23,952 nt of DNA. Origin: Bacteroidales bacterium (GTDB taxonomy: Bacteria; Bacteroidota; Bacteroidia; Bacteroidales; UBA932). A program made the position numbers and the translations under genes. Every line of letters begins with the position of its first letter. Position 1 is the first letter of the stretch. This document shows, piece by piece, positions 7,059 to 15,627 of this stretch. Under the pieces are notes generated by a model. The model made no database searches and was not told the origin of the DNA. It saw only the letters and a list, made by a program, of their open reading frames with translations. The stretch is from NCBI GenBank assembly GCA_004552615.1, contig SFNZ01000021.1:1-23952 (forward strand), given 5' to 3'.

Positions 7059-9728
7059 ATGGACAGCAAGATTTTTCAAGGGAAATTGACAGGTGCATGC
7101 AGGGCCGTTGCAGTGCTCGCCGCAGCAGTAATGACATGGTTTTCTGCGGCTGCGCAGACCTCCATCAAGGTGGATGCACCCAATATGGTAGGGGCGGACG
7201 AGCAGTTCAATGTGACATTCATCATAGAGGGGGAGGACAGGCCGTCCTCATTCAGCTGGGACAAGGGTGATGATTTCAAGCTCATCTGGGGCCCGCAGCA
7301 GGGCTCTTCCACGAGCCTGACCATAACGAACGGCAAACGTGTAAAGACCTCCCAGTTCACCTACAGCTATATTGTCAAGCCTGTCAGGACAGGGAAATGC
7401 ACCATCCCTCCCGCAGTCGCGAAAATCAAGAATTCAGAGATAACATCCCAGTCCGTGACCGTGGACGTGCTCGATTCCGGATCCTCTTCATCCGGTCAGC
7501 AGGCGGGTTCTTCACAGGGCTCGCAGGCGAAGAAGGCCGTAGGGGACATTTCTTCAGATGACCTGTACCTGAAACTATCGCTGAGCCGTTCCAACGTAGT
7601 CTTGGGAGAGCCTGTCACCGCCGAGCTGAAACTCTACCAGAGAGTGGACATAGCCGGTTTTGAGGGGGCCAAGTTTCCTTCTTTCAACGGGTTCTGGAGT
7701 CAGGAGACCGCTGCTCCGTCAAATATTGAGTTCCACAGGGAGGAAGTAGGCGGACAGATCTACAATGCCGCCCTCCTCAGGAGATATGTGCTGATTCCGC
7801 AGCAGGCCGGCAAACTCACCATCGAACCGGCCGAGCTGATGTGCCTGGTGAATGTCAGGACGTCTTCCAGGACATCCAACAGCATTTTCGACAGTTTCTT
7901 CGATGACGGTTACAAGACCGTAAGGCAGCGTATCTATTCCAAGGCCCTCACAGTGGATGTGAAGCCGCTTCCTTCAGGTGCTCCTGCTGATTTCGGCGGA
8001 GGAGTGGGCAGCTTCAAGATTTCCGCGAGGCTTTCCAAGGATCAGCTGAAGACTCACGAGGCGACCTCGCTCATCGTGACGCTCTCCGGAACGGGGAATG
8101 TATCCCTCCTCGAGGCTCCTAAGCTCAATTTCCCTCCTGACCTGGAGGTATATGACACCAAGATTACCGAGAATACGGACAAATCCACCGGCGGCACGAC
8201 TGGAAGCAAGGTTTTCGAATATCCTTTCATCCCGCGCAGCCACGGGGATTTCACCATAGGTCCGGTGAACTATTCATATTATGATGTCAATTCGGGCAAA
8301 TATGTGACTATCAGTGCCGGGAATGTGGACTTCACAGTGGAGAAAGGCAATGCCGCGGACGCTCCGGCAGTGTCCGGAACATCGTCCGTTGCAGCCCCGG
8401 ACAGGAAAGGAGTGAAGAATCTCGGGGAGGATATACGTTTCATCGTCAGGGACGCTCCGGATTTCTCGTTCAGGAAGGTTTTCCTTGTGGACAGGTGGTA
8501 TTTCTGGGGTATTGCAGTATTGCTGGTGCTTGCTGCAACCGGAATCCTGTTCGTGTTCAAGGGAATCGAGGCAAGGCGTGCTGACGTCGCAGGGACGAGG
8601 AACCGAAGGGCTACGAAGATGGCTCTTGCACGCCTGAAGACTGCCCAGGGATATCTTAAGGAGAACCTCTATGCCGCTTTCTATGAGGAGCTTCACAAGG
8701 CTCTGCTGGGATATATTTCCGACAAGCTCAATATCGGCATGGAGAATCTCAACAAGGACAATATTGCAGCCCGTCTTGCAGAAGGCGGAGTCGGGAGCGG
8801 CCTCGTGGAGGAACTGACCGGGCTTCTTGACGCCTGCGAGTTTGCCCGCTATTCCCCGGATTCGGGCAGCGAAGCCATGACCGTACATTACAATCAGGCC
8901 GTGAAAGTCATATCATCCATAGATTCCATCATGAAATCGCACAAGAAATCTCCTTCTGCCGCAGGGACGGCCCTGTCCGTGCTTCTGCTCATGGCCATGC
9001 CTTCAGTGTCGGAGGCGGCGAATGACAGTTATCTGGATTCTCTCTGGAACAGAGGCGTGGAGACCTACGGCGCAGGTCAGTGGCAGGAATCCATAGATGC
9101 CTGGGAATCAGCTCTAAATGCCGGTGTGGAGAATCCGGAACTGTATTACAATCTCGGTAACGCCTACTTCAAGACTTCCGAAAATGCCAGGGCGATATTG
9201 AATTACGAGAGGGCCCTGAAACTCGACCCGTCTTTCTCTGATGCAAGATTCAACCTGGAACTGGCCTCCTCCCTGGTCCAGGACAAAATAGACGCGGTTC
9301 CGGAATTCGTGCTCAAGAGCTGGGCAAGGAAACTGTGCTATGTCATGAATTCAGATGCATGGGCCGTGATTTCAATATTGTTCCTTGCAGTTTTCCTCGG
9401 ACTTTTAATCCTATTTGCGAGGGGTGCGACTCCGGGGCTCAGAAGGCTTGGCTTCTACGGTGCTATTGTGGTAATTCTCATGGCAGCAGGTAGTTACGGC
9501 ATGGCCCGCTGGCAGAGGAACATGTATATCAAGGCTGACTATGCCATAGTGATGAGACCTGTTTCGTCCGTGAAGAGCTCTCCTTCCGCGGAGTCTTCCA
9601 AGGACCTGTTCGTCCTGCACGAGGGAACCAAGGTCAGCATCCTGGACTCTGTAGGGAAATGGTACAATATCTCTCTTTCCGACGGAAGGCAGGGATGGAT
9701 ACCGGAATCGGACATCGAGATTATTTGA
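7059..9728 (+). CDS. BatD-BatE fusion protein (889 aa)
   Basis: One uninterrupted frame encodes what are usually two proteins. Residues 1-33 are a signal peptide ending SAAAQ. Residues about 34-450 are the BatD (oxygen tolerance family) beta-sandwich repeats, with the typical opening VDAPNMVGADEQFNVTF and later KFPSFNGFW. A membrane helix lies at about 478-501 (FWGIAVLLVLAATGILFVF), with a cytoplasmic helical tail to about 625. A new hydrophobic segment at 635-650 (TALSVLLLMAMPSVSEA) looks like the BatE signal peptide. TPR units follow (about 660-727, NRGVETYGAGQWQESIDAWE and ELYYNLGNAYFK), then two membrane helices (about 766-788 and 797-818). A bacterial SH3 domain closes the protein (about 828-889, ending GRQGWIPESDIEII). 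The start is one base after the batC stop. No frameshift or internal stop separates the halves, so this is a true fusion unless the window contains a sequencing error. Confidence 0.9.
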   Translation: MDSKIFQGKLTGACRAVAVLAAAVMTWFSAAAQTSIKVDAPNMVGADEQFNVTFIIEGEDRPSSFSWDKGDDFKLIWGPQQGSSTSLTITNGKRVKTSQFTYSYIVKPVRTGKCTIPPAVAKIKNSEITSQSVTVDVLDSGSSSSGQQAGSSQGSQAKKAVGDISSDDLYLKLSLSRSNVVLGEPVTAELKLYQRVDIAGFEGAKFPSFNGFWSQETAAPSNIEFHREEVGGQIYNAALLRRYVLIPQQAGKLTIEPAELMCLVNVRTSSRTSNSIFDSFFDDGYKTVRQRIYSKALTVDVKPLPSGAPADFGGGVGSFKISARLSKDQLKTHEATSLIVTLSGTGNVSLLEAPKLNFPPDLEVYDTKITENTDKSTGGTTGSKVFEYPFIPRSHGDFTIGPVNYSYYDVNSGKYVTISAGNVDFTVEKGNAADAPAVSGTSSVAAPDRKGVKNLGEDIRFIVRDAPDFSFRKVFLVDRWYFWGIAVLLVLAATGILFVFKGIEARRADVAGTRNRRATKMALARLKTAQGYLKENLYAAFYEELHKALLGYISDKLNIGMENLNKDNIAARLAEGGVGSGLVEELTGLLDACEFARYSPDSGSEAMTVHYNQAVKVISSIDSIMKSHKKSPSAAGTALSVLLLMAMPSVSEAANDSYLDSLWNRGVETYGAGQWQESIDAWESALNAGVENPELYYNLGNAYFKTSENARAILNYERALKLDPSFSDARFNLELASSLVQDKIDAVPEFVLKSWARKLCYVMNSDAWAVISILFLAVFLGLLILFARGATPGLRRLGFYGAIVVILMAAGSYGMARWQRNMYIKADYAIVMRPVSSVKSSPSAESSKDLFVLHEGTKVSILDSVGKWYNISLSDGRQGWIPESDIEII

Positions 9729-9745
9729 GTATATTGATATTTTCT

Positions 9746-11650
9746 ATGAAACCTGGAATAATGTTGTCCGCCGCCATGTGCTTGTTCATGGCGCGGACTG
9801 CTGCGTTTGCTGCGGCTCCTGCCGACAGTTCAATCCGCTTCGCATTCATTACCGACACCCATCTTGCGGAAGGAAGTCATTCGGTAGATGACCTTGCTCT
9901 TTGCCTGTGGGACATCAATGCCAATCTCCATCCGGATTTCGTCCTGTTCGGCGGCGACATCACGGATTTCGGGACGGATGAGGAGATCGCGCTCGCGAAA
10001 AGCATGATGGACACCCTGAAAGTCCCTTACCATGTGGTTCAGGGCAATCATGACGCCAACTGGTCCGAGAGCGGATGCAATACGTTCAAAAACGTGTTCG
10101 GCTATGAGCGTTTCATATTCAGGGCCGGAGGATGGCGTTTCATCGGATGCAACAGCGGGCCTGACATGAGGATGGCCCCGGGCCTGGTGCCGCGGGAGAC
10201 AATGGAGTGGCTTCGCAGCCTGGACGGGAACGAAAAGAGCATTTTCATAAACCATTATCCGATGGACTCCTCGGTGCTGAACTATTTCGACGTCACGAGA
10301 GAACTGAAACGGCTCGACGTGCGCTTCGAGATAGGGGGACATTGGCACAGGAACGTGAAATTCAATTATCAGGGCATCCCGGCCGTGCTCTGCCGCTCGT
10401 CGCTTTCCGCGGGATCGGTCCCGGGATATACTGTCGTAAGGCTTGAGGATGACCATATCTCATTCTCCGAGAGGAGGATATACGGGGAGACCCCGGTGGA
10501 GTACGCCCCTTGGTACGAGCGGAATCTGGTACCGTGCGAGGACAATGTGCATTATGACTCCGACGGGCTGCCGGACGACTATCCATGGATGAGATATGAC
10601 GTGAACGGACGATATCCGGAGGTCCGGGAGGTATGGAAGAAGGCGTTCGACGCCAATATTGCTGCAGGATTTGCTGTGAAGGGGGATGCCGCATATTTCC
10701 CTCTTGCTTCGGGCGAGATGAAGTCAGTATCCTTGAAGGACGGCTCTGTCAAATGGAGTGCAGCCTTCCCCGGAAAGATATATTCCACCCCTGCCGTTTC
10801 CGGCAATCTGCTTGTTTTCGGCTGCTCCGACGGCAATGTGTATGCCCTGAATGCTTCGGACGGTTCCGTGAAATGGAAATACAAGACGGGAAAATCCGTT
10901 CTGGCATCACCTCTTATAATGGACGGCAAGGTATATATAGGCGGGTCTGACGGGGCGTTCCGTGCCATCGACCTGAAGACGGGCTCTGCAGTGTGGACAT
11001 ATACCGGAGTCGAAGGACATGCAGTGTCCACCCCTTACGGAGATGAGTCAAGGATAGTGTTCGGCACCTGGGGAAGGAGCCTGTATTCGCTCGATCCGCG
11101 TACCGGACGGGAGCAATGGGTATGGCATGTGAAAAAACCGTCGAGGATGTATTCTCCGGCATCCACAGTGCCTCTGTGCGCTGCAGGGCGCATATTCGTC
11201 GCAGTGCCTGACAGGAAAGTCTATGCGGTGGATGCTGCCACGGGCAAGGAATTGTTCCGTGTGGACGGTGGGCGTGACGCTATCGGGCTGAGCGGTGACG
11301 GCAGCACGGTCTTCTCGAAGGTCATGTTCGGCAGGGCCTATGCATTCCCTGCTTCTGTACCTGCCCCGGCTGCCGGAGGAGAGCTCTCGGATGACCTGAA
11401 ACTCTGGGAAGTGAGGGACAGTACCGGATATGACATTGCCCCGTCTGCTCTCACGGAGAAGGACGGTGTTCTATACATTCCGACCGACAAGGGCAATATC
11501 ATAGCCCTGGATTCTTCTGACGGTTCGTTCCTTTGGGCCCATAAATTCTCGGTTGCGCTGGTAAATCCGCTGAAAGTCTTGACAAAAGGCAAAAAAACCT
11601 TTATATTAGCATCTGCTATGGACGGCACCGTCACATTGATTGAGTATTGA
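9746..11650 (+). CDS. Secreted calcineurin-like phosphoesterase fused to PQQ-type beta-propeller
   Basis: The start at 9746 gives a signal peptide (MKPGIMLSAAMCLFMARTAA, cleavage near residue 23) and lies 17 bases after batDE. The mature N-terminal half is a metallophosphoesterase with every metal-ligand motif present: Asp37-x-His39 (TDTH), Gly70-Asp71 (GGD), Gly-Asn-His-Asp (100-103), Asn-His (169-170) and Gly-His-Trp-His (198-201). After a linker, residues about 312-634 hold a beta-propeller of the PQQ/quinoprotein type. Six clear blade motifs are visible (for example VYALNASDGSVKW, FRAIDLKTGSAVW, LYSLDPRTGREQW, IIALDSSDGSFLW). A degenerate seventh lies around residues 528-545. The substrate is unknown; it could be a periplasmic phosphodiester or phosphomonoester, and the propeller probably binds a ligand or partner rather than a redox cofactor. 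It may share transcription with the Bat operon. Confidence 0.9.
   Translation: MKPGIMLSAAMCLFMARTAAFAAAPADSSIRFAFITDTHLAEGSHSVDDLALCLWDINANLHPDFVLFGGDITDFGTDEEIALAKSMMDTLKVPYHVVQGNHDANWSESGCNTFKNVFGYERFIFRAGGWRFIGCNSGPDMRMAPGLVPRETMEWLRSLDGNEKSIFINHYPMDSSVLNYFDVTRELKRLDVRFEIGGHWHRNVKFNYQGIPAVLCRSSLSAGSVPGYTVVRLEDDHISFSERRIYGETPVEYAPWYERNLVPCEDNVHYDSDGLPDDYPWMRYDVNGRYPEVREVWKKAFDANIAAGFAVKGDAAYFPLASGEMKSVSLKDGSVKWSAAFPGKIYSTPAVSGNLLVFGCSDGNVYALNASDGSVKWKYKTGKSVLASPLIMDGKVYIGGSDGAFRAIDLKTGSAVWTYTGVEGHAVSTPYGDESRIVFGTWGRSLYSLDPRTGREQWVWHVKKPSRMYSPASTVPLCAAGRIFVAVPDRKVYAVDAATGKELFRVDGGRDAIGLSGDGSTVFSKVMFGRAYAFPASVPAPAAGGELSDDLKLWEVRDSTGYDIAPSALTEKDGVLYIPTDKGNIIALDSSDGSFLWAHKFSVALVNPLKVLTKGKKTFILASAMDGTVTLIEY
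11579..11607 (+). promoter_or_regulatory. Sigma-70-like promoter sequence inside the phosphoesterase gene, upstream of the beta-galactosidase
   Basis: TTGACA at 11579-11584 and TATATT at 11602-11607 are separated by exactly 17 bases, close to the E. coli consensus. The intervening stretch is A-rich (seven A in a row). The beta-galactosidase ATG is about 65 bases downstream. Bacteroidota main sigma factors prefer a different -33/-7 pair, so this may be coincidence, but the position suits a promoter for the next gene. Confidence 0.25.
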
Positions 11651-11671
11651 TAACTACCAAAACTAATATTT

Positions 11672-14600
11672 ATGAATATCCTTAGAACATTGACACTCAC
11701 GGCTTTGCTGGCCGCGATCCCTGTGTCGGCGATTTCATCCGGAAAAAAAGTCATGGAAGACTGGCAGGACCCGGGCGTTTTCGAAATAAACCGTCTTCCG
11801 ATGCGTGCCACCTTCACCACTGACCAGCAGAAGACATTGTCCCTGAACGGAGAATGGCAGTTCAATCTCTGTGACACGCCTTCTTCCCGCACAAGGGGAT
11901 TCGAGGCACCGGACTTCGACGATTCCGCATGGGGGACGATTCCTGTTCCGGGAATGTGGGAGCTGAACGGATACGGCGACGTCCTCTATCTGAATGTCGG
12001 CTATGCATGGAGAGGACATTTTGACAACAATCCTCCGTTCGTTCCGGAAGAGCGCAATTTCGTGGGCCAGTACCGCAGGACCTTCGACCTTCCTGCTGAC
12101 TGGACCGGAAAACAGATAGCCCTCTGCATCGGCTCCGCCACATCCAACGTCAGGGTATGGGTGAACGGCAAGGAGGTCGGCTACAGCGAAGACAGCAAAC
12201 TTGAGGCGAGATTCGACATAACTTCATTCGTGAAGCCGGGCAGGAACAATATTGCCCTGGAAGTGTTCCGCTGGTGTGACGGCACCTATCTCGAGGACCA
12301 GGATTTCTGGCGCTTCACTGGTATCGCCCGCGGTGTCTATGTATATACCCGCGAGAAGAAAAGGCTCGAGGATGTGAACATCAAGGCCGACATGAACGGC
12401 AACCTCTCCGTTCTCGCGAAGGTTACTCCGGGAATCGTATCTCTTGATTATGAAGTGGTTGCGCCTGACGGAAAATCTGTGGCAACATTCTCCTGCGGAG
12501 TCGGAAGGACTGCCGTGAAGGAGAAGGACGGATGCCTTGCGGTAAGCTCCGATGCGAAAGTCGATTCGCCTCTGCTCTGGAGCGCCGAGTCCCCGGACCT
12601 CTATACATTGAAAGTCAAGGCTTCCGACAAGACCGGAGTCGTCGAGAGTACTTCCATCGATTTCGGTTTCCGCACCGTGGAAATCAGGAATGTCCAGCTT
12701 CTCGTGAACGGAAAGCCTGTCCTCATCAAGGGTACGGACCGCCACGAACTGAATCCTCACAACGGGTATGTGCTCACCGAGGCTGACATGATTCGCGATA
12801 TCGAAGTGATGAAGCAGCTCAATGTCAATGCGGTACGTACGAGCCACTATCCGAATGACCCGGTATGGTACGCCCTCTGTGACAAATACGGAATCTATGT
12901 GGTGGATGAAGCCAACGTGGAGTCCCACGGCATGGGTTACGATGACAAGTCCCTGGCTCACAGGGCTGATTTCAAGGCTGCACATCTCTCGAGAAACAGC
13001 AGGATGGTGTTCAGGGACATCAACCATCCTTCGGTAATAATATGGAGTCTCGGAAACGAGGCCGGAAACGGGGACAACTTCAGGGCCTGCTATGACTGGA
13101 TGAAGGCCTATGACCCTACCAGGCCGGTTCAGTACGAAAGGGCCAAGAAGGAGTACAATACCGATATTTTCTGCCCAATGTACATGTCTCCTGACGCCTG
13201 CGTGAGATATCTCGAGAATAATCCTGAGAAGCCTCTCATCCAGTGCGAATATGCCCATGCGATGGGTAACTCTGTCGGCAATTTCAAGGAGTACTGGGAC
13301 CTCGTGCGCAAATATCCTTCCTACCAGGGAGGTTTCATCTGGGATTTCGAGGACCAGGCGGTATATCATTCCGTTTCTCCTGAGAAATACGGTACGGACC
13401 ATATTTTCATATTCGGAGGAGACCTGAATGACTACGACCCTTCTGACGGCTCGTTCAACTGCAACGGCTTCGTCACCGCTGACAGGCAGTTCCATCCGTC
13501 TGCATACGAAATCAGATACCAGTACCGTTCGATACTCACTTCCCTTGAGGGAAAACAGGAAGGGAAAGTCAGCAATGACGATTCCGAATACCGTGTATCT
13601 GTTTACAATGAGAATTTCTTCATCGACCTCTCGAGATACCGCATGGCATGGGACATCGAGGCTGATGGCGTGAAGGTCCTCAGCGGAGTGGTTCCTGATG
13701 TCAAGGTTGCACCTGGCGCTACCACTACGGTCGGTCTCGGTGTCGGGGGACGCGAAATACTTGACGCGGCTCGTGCATGCGGCTGCTGCGCAGGCAATAA
13801 GGATATCTATCTCAATGTAAGATGGGAACTCAAGATCCGAGACGGACTTCTTCCGGCCGGATTCGAGGTTGCTTACGACCAGATTGCACTTCAGGAGGCC
13901 CCTGTTTCCGCATTTGCGGCCAATTCAGCTGCCGTATGCGCCAAGGCCGTGCCTGCATTCGTTGACGGAGAGTCTTCCGCTGCATTCTCAGGCCAATATG
14001 CTTCCGATGGTACTGCCGCAAGACATGCCCACACCTGGAAAGTTGTCTTCGACAAGGCTACCGGTGCTCTTTCAAGCTTTGTTAATGACGGCCGTGAAAT
14101 GCTCTCTGAACCTCTCGTGCCTACATTCTGGAGGGCTCCTGTAGAGAATGACATGGGTGCCGGCCTGCACAAAAGGCTCAAGATGTGGAGAGACCCGGAT
14201 TTCACTCCTCGCTCTTTCAATGTCAGTGAAGCCGGAGACCATTATACTGTGGAAGTCGCCTTCCGTCCGTTCGGGGACGTCTGCGACCTCGTGATGACAT
14301 ACGATGTTTATTCAGACGGATCTGTGGTATGTTCTGAAAAGATGACAGATGCCGGCGGGCTTGCCAAGGCTCCTGACATGTTCCGTTATGGAATGAGGTT
14401 CACGATGCCGGGATGGTATTCGACTCTCGACTATTACGGATACGGTCCGTGGGAGAACTATTGCGACCGTCATTCCGCAGCCCTTGTCGGACGTTATGTG
14501 CAGCCTGTTGCCGAGCAGTACCATTACGGCTATCCTCGCACCCAGGAGTCAGGCACGAAGACCGGACTCAAGTGGCTGAGGGTGCTGGACCCTGCTGGAA

Positions 14601-14917
14601 AGGGCATTGAGGTGACATCCGACATCAGATTCAGCGGATCCGCCCTTCCGTTCAGCCAGGAGGATCTCGACTGTACCCGCATTGACCCTAATCCGAGACC
14701 GAATCCTACGAACACCCAGAACGGAATTCCTCGCCATTCCCTCGAACTGCTTCCTCTTGCGCACAATGACAACCGTTCTCTCGGACGTACTTGCGTGAAC
14801 TTCGAGCTCAAGCAGATGGGCGTGGCCGGAATCGACTCCTGGGGATCTCTCCCTCTGGAACCTTACAGGCTCCATGCCGGTGAAATGGAATTCAGGTTCG
14901 TCATCAGGCCTCTGTAG
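11672..14917 (+). CDS. Secreted GH2 beta-galactosidase (LacZ-type)
   Basis: The 1081-aa product has the five-domain LacZ layout. A signal peptide (MNILRTLTLTALLAAIPVSA) comes first, then the sugar-binding jelly roll (about 45-215; GEWQFNL, DDSAWGTIPVPGMWELNGYG). An Ig-like domain (about 216-330) and the TIM barrel (about 331-620) follow. Next come a second Ig-like domain (about 640-750) and the beta-galactosidase small-chain domain (about 770-1078). The acid/base Glu463 is in WSLGNEAGNG and the nucleophile Glu526 is in IQCEYAHAMGN, both intact. GKPVLIKGTDRHELNPHNG is the usual barrel entry. It should hydrolyse terminal beta-galactosides outside the cytoplasm. No SusC/SusD genes or other glycosidases are nearby, so this is not a visible polysaccharide utilisation locus. 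It starts 21 bases after the phosphoesterase, and its 3' end overlaps the convergent methyltransferase gene by 14 bases. Confidence 0.95.
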   Translation: MNILRTLTLTALLAAIPVSAISSGKKVMEDWQDPGVFEINRLPMRATFTTDQQKTLSLNGEWQFNLCDTPSSRTRGFEAPDFDDSAWGTIPVPGMWELNGYGDVLYLNVGYAWRGHFDNNPPFVPEERNFVGQYRRTFDLPADWTGKQIALCIGSATSNVRVWVNGKEVGYSEDSKLEARFDITSFVKPGRNNIALEVFRWCDGTYLEDQDFWRFTGIARGVYVYTREKKRLEDVNIKADMNGNLSVLAKVTPGIVSLDYEVVAPDGKSVATFSCGVGRTAVKEKDGCLAVSSDAKVDSPLLWSAESPDLYTLKVKASDKTGVVESTSIDFGFRTVEIRNVQLLVNGKPVLIKGTDRHELNPHNGYVLTEADMIRDIEVMKQLNVNAVRTSHYPNDPVWYALCDKYGIYVVDEANVESHGMGYDDKSLAHRADFKAAHLSRNSRMVFRDINHPSVIIWSLGNEAGNGDNFRACYDWMKAYDPTRPVQYERAKKEYNTDIFCPMYMSPDACVRYLENNPEKPLIQCEYAHAMGNSVGNFKEYWDLVRKYPSYQGGFIWDFEDQAVYHSVSPEKYGTDHIFIFGGDLNDYDPSDGSFNCNGFVTADRQFHPSAYEIRYQYRSILTSLEGKQEGKVSNDDSEYRVSVYNENFFIDLSRYRMAWDIEADGVKVLSGVVPDVKVAPGATTTVGLGVGGREILDAARACGCCAGNKDIYLNVRWELKIRDGLLPAGFEVAYDQIALQEAPVSAFAANSAAVCAKAVPAFVDGESSAAFSGQYASDGTAARHAHTWKVVFDKATGALSSFVNDGREMLSEPLVPTFWRAPVENDMGAGLHKRLKMWRDPDFTPRSFNVSEAGDHYTVEVAFRPFGDVCDLVMTYDVYSDGSVVCSEKMTDAGGLAKAPDMFRYGMRFTMPGWYSTLDYYGYGPWENYCDRHSAALVGRYVQPVAEQYHYGYPRTQESGTKTGLKWLRVLDPAGKGIEVTSDIRFSGSALPFSQEDLDCTRIDPNPRPNPTNTQNGIPRHSLELLPLAHNDNRSLGRTCVNFELKQMGVAGIDSWGSLPLEPYRLHAGEMEFRFVIRPL

Positions 14918-15455
14918 TCCGGATTTTTCCGGTCAGGCGGAAATGCCAGAGGACAATGCCTGCCGTGACGGAGATGTTCAGCGAATGCTTGGTCCCGTAC
15001 TGAGGAATCTCGAGCACTCCGTCGGAGGCGTCCACCACTTCCTGGCTGACCCCGTCGACCTCGTTTCCGAACACAAGGGCGTATTTCCGTCCGGGTTCCG
15101 GGACGAACTCGTCAAGCATGACTGAATCTACAGCCTGCTCCACGCTGAGGACAGTATAACCCTCGGCGTGGAGCTTTTTTATGGCATCTGGCGTTTCCTT
15201 GCAATATTCCCAGTCCACGCTGAATTCGGCCCCGAGGGCGGATTTGTGAATCTCGGCGGATGGAGGTGTGGCGCATATCCCGCAGAGGAATATCCTGTCG
15301 GCCTTGAAAGAGTCCGCGCTCCTGAATACAGAGCCCACATTGTGGGCGCTACGGATGTTGTCCAGCACTATGACAATGCCGGATTCGGGGAGCATTTTGT
15401 ATTCCTCGGCAGAGACCCTGTTCAGCTCTATGTTCAATAACTTTCTGTGTTCCAT
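14904..15455 (-). CDS. SpoU/TrmH-family RNA 2'-O-methyltransferase
   Basis: The 183-aa protein shows the three SpoU (SPOUT) motifs. Motif 1 is NIRSAHNVGSVFRSAD (about 33-48), motif 2 is ALVFGNEVDGVS (about 124-135), and motif 3 is LEIPQYGTKHSLNISVTAGI (about 147-166). The last holds the trefoil-knot S-adenosylmethionine site. The size matches short TrmH-like enzymes without an extra RNA-binding domain. It should methylate a ribose in tRNA or rRNA, but the target cannot be told from sequence. The ATG at 15455 is preceded on the minus strand by a weak CCTCC-containing leader and, about 54 bases back, by a TAAATTTG box. Its stop (14904-14906) lies within the last codons of the convergent beta-galactosidase gene. 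No terminator hairpin is evident between them. Confidence 0.92.
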   Translation of the reverse strand: MEHRKLLNIELNRVSAEEYKMLPESGIVIVLDNIRSAHNVGSVFRSADSFKADRIFLCGICATPPSAEIHKSALGAEFSVDWEYCKETPDAIKKLHAEGYTVLSVEQAVDSVMLDEFVPEPGRKYALVFGNEVDGVSQEVVDASDGVLEIPQYGTKHSLNISVTAGIVLWHFRLTGKIRTTEA

Positions 15456-15508
15456 ATATTTATGACCTACGGGAGGATAATGTTGGCATATTTTCCCGAT
15501 GCAACGCG

Positions 15509-15516
15509 CAAATTTA
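15509..15516 (-). promoter_or_regulatory. Probable -7 box for the SpoU-type methyltransferase (TAAATTTG)
   Basis: On the minus strand this reads TAAATTTG, which fits the Bacteroidota -7 consensus TAnnTTTG. Transcription would start near 15502, leaving a leader of about 47 bases before the ATG at 15455. A clear -33 TTTG is not visible. It is divergent from the glyA promoter in the same 172-base gap. Confidence 0.4.
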
Positions 15517-15582
15517 ATTAATCCTGCATAAATAATAAGATGATTTTTTTCAGATTCCTAAACAATAATTGTCGAAAAGTGC

Positions 15583-15590
15583 TATATTTG
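15583..15590 (+). promoter_or_regulatory. glyA: Probable -7 box for glyA (TATATTTG)
   Basis: TATATTTG is an exact match to the Bacteroidota -7 consensus. It predicts a start around 15596 and a leader of about 32 bases before the glyA ATG at 15628. An 11-base palindrome, ACAATAATTGT (15562-15572), lies just upstream, where a regulator could contact the promoter. The -33 element is not clear. Confidence 0.5.
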
Positions 15591-15595
15591 TGAGA

Positions 15596-15611
15596 CGATT
15601 CACCTGAATCG
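15596..15611 (+). promoter_or_regulatory. Perfect 16-bp inverted repeat at the predicted glyA transcription start
   Basis: CGATTCA and TGAATCG are exact reverse complements separated by CC, covering 15596-15611. The site begins almost at the transcription start predicted from the TATATTTG box, so a dimeric repressor bound here would block initiation or early elongation. It could also fold in RNA with a 4-base loop, but the stem would be weak. The binding protein is unknown. Confidence 0.4.
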
Positions 15612-15627
15612 CATAAACATTTTAGTT

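Noticed and set aside
11588..11602. Run of seven A in the phosphoesterase gene as a programmed frameshift site
   Set aside because: Codon boundaries are AAA AAA ACC after GGC, which is not the X-XXY-YYZ phase for -1 slippage, and the zero frame continues to a normal stop with a conserved propeller blade.
12224..13495. Long open frame on the minus strand opposite the beta-galactosidase
   Set aside because: It is an antisense shadow of a high-GC codon pattern; the plus strand carries all conserved GH2 motifs, and the minus-strand product shows no recognisable domain.
11672..14917. Polysaccharide utilisation locus around the beta-galactosidase
   Set aside because: No SusC, SusD, hybrid two-component regulator or other glycosidase lies in the window.
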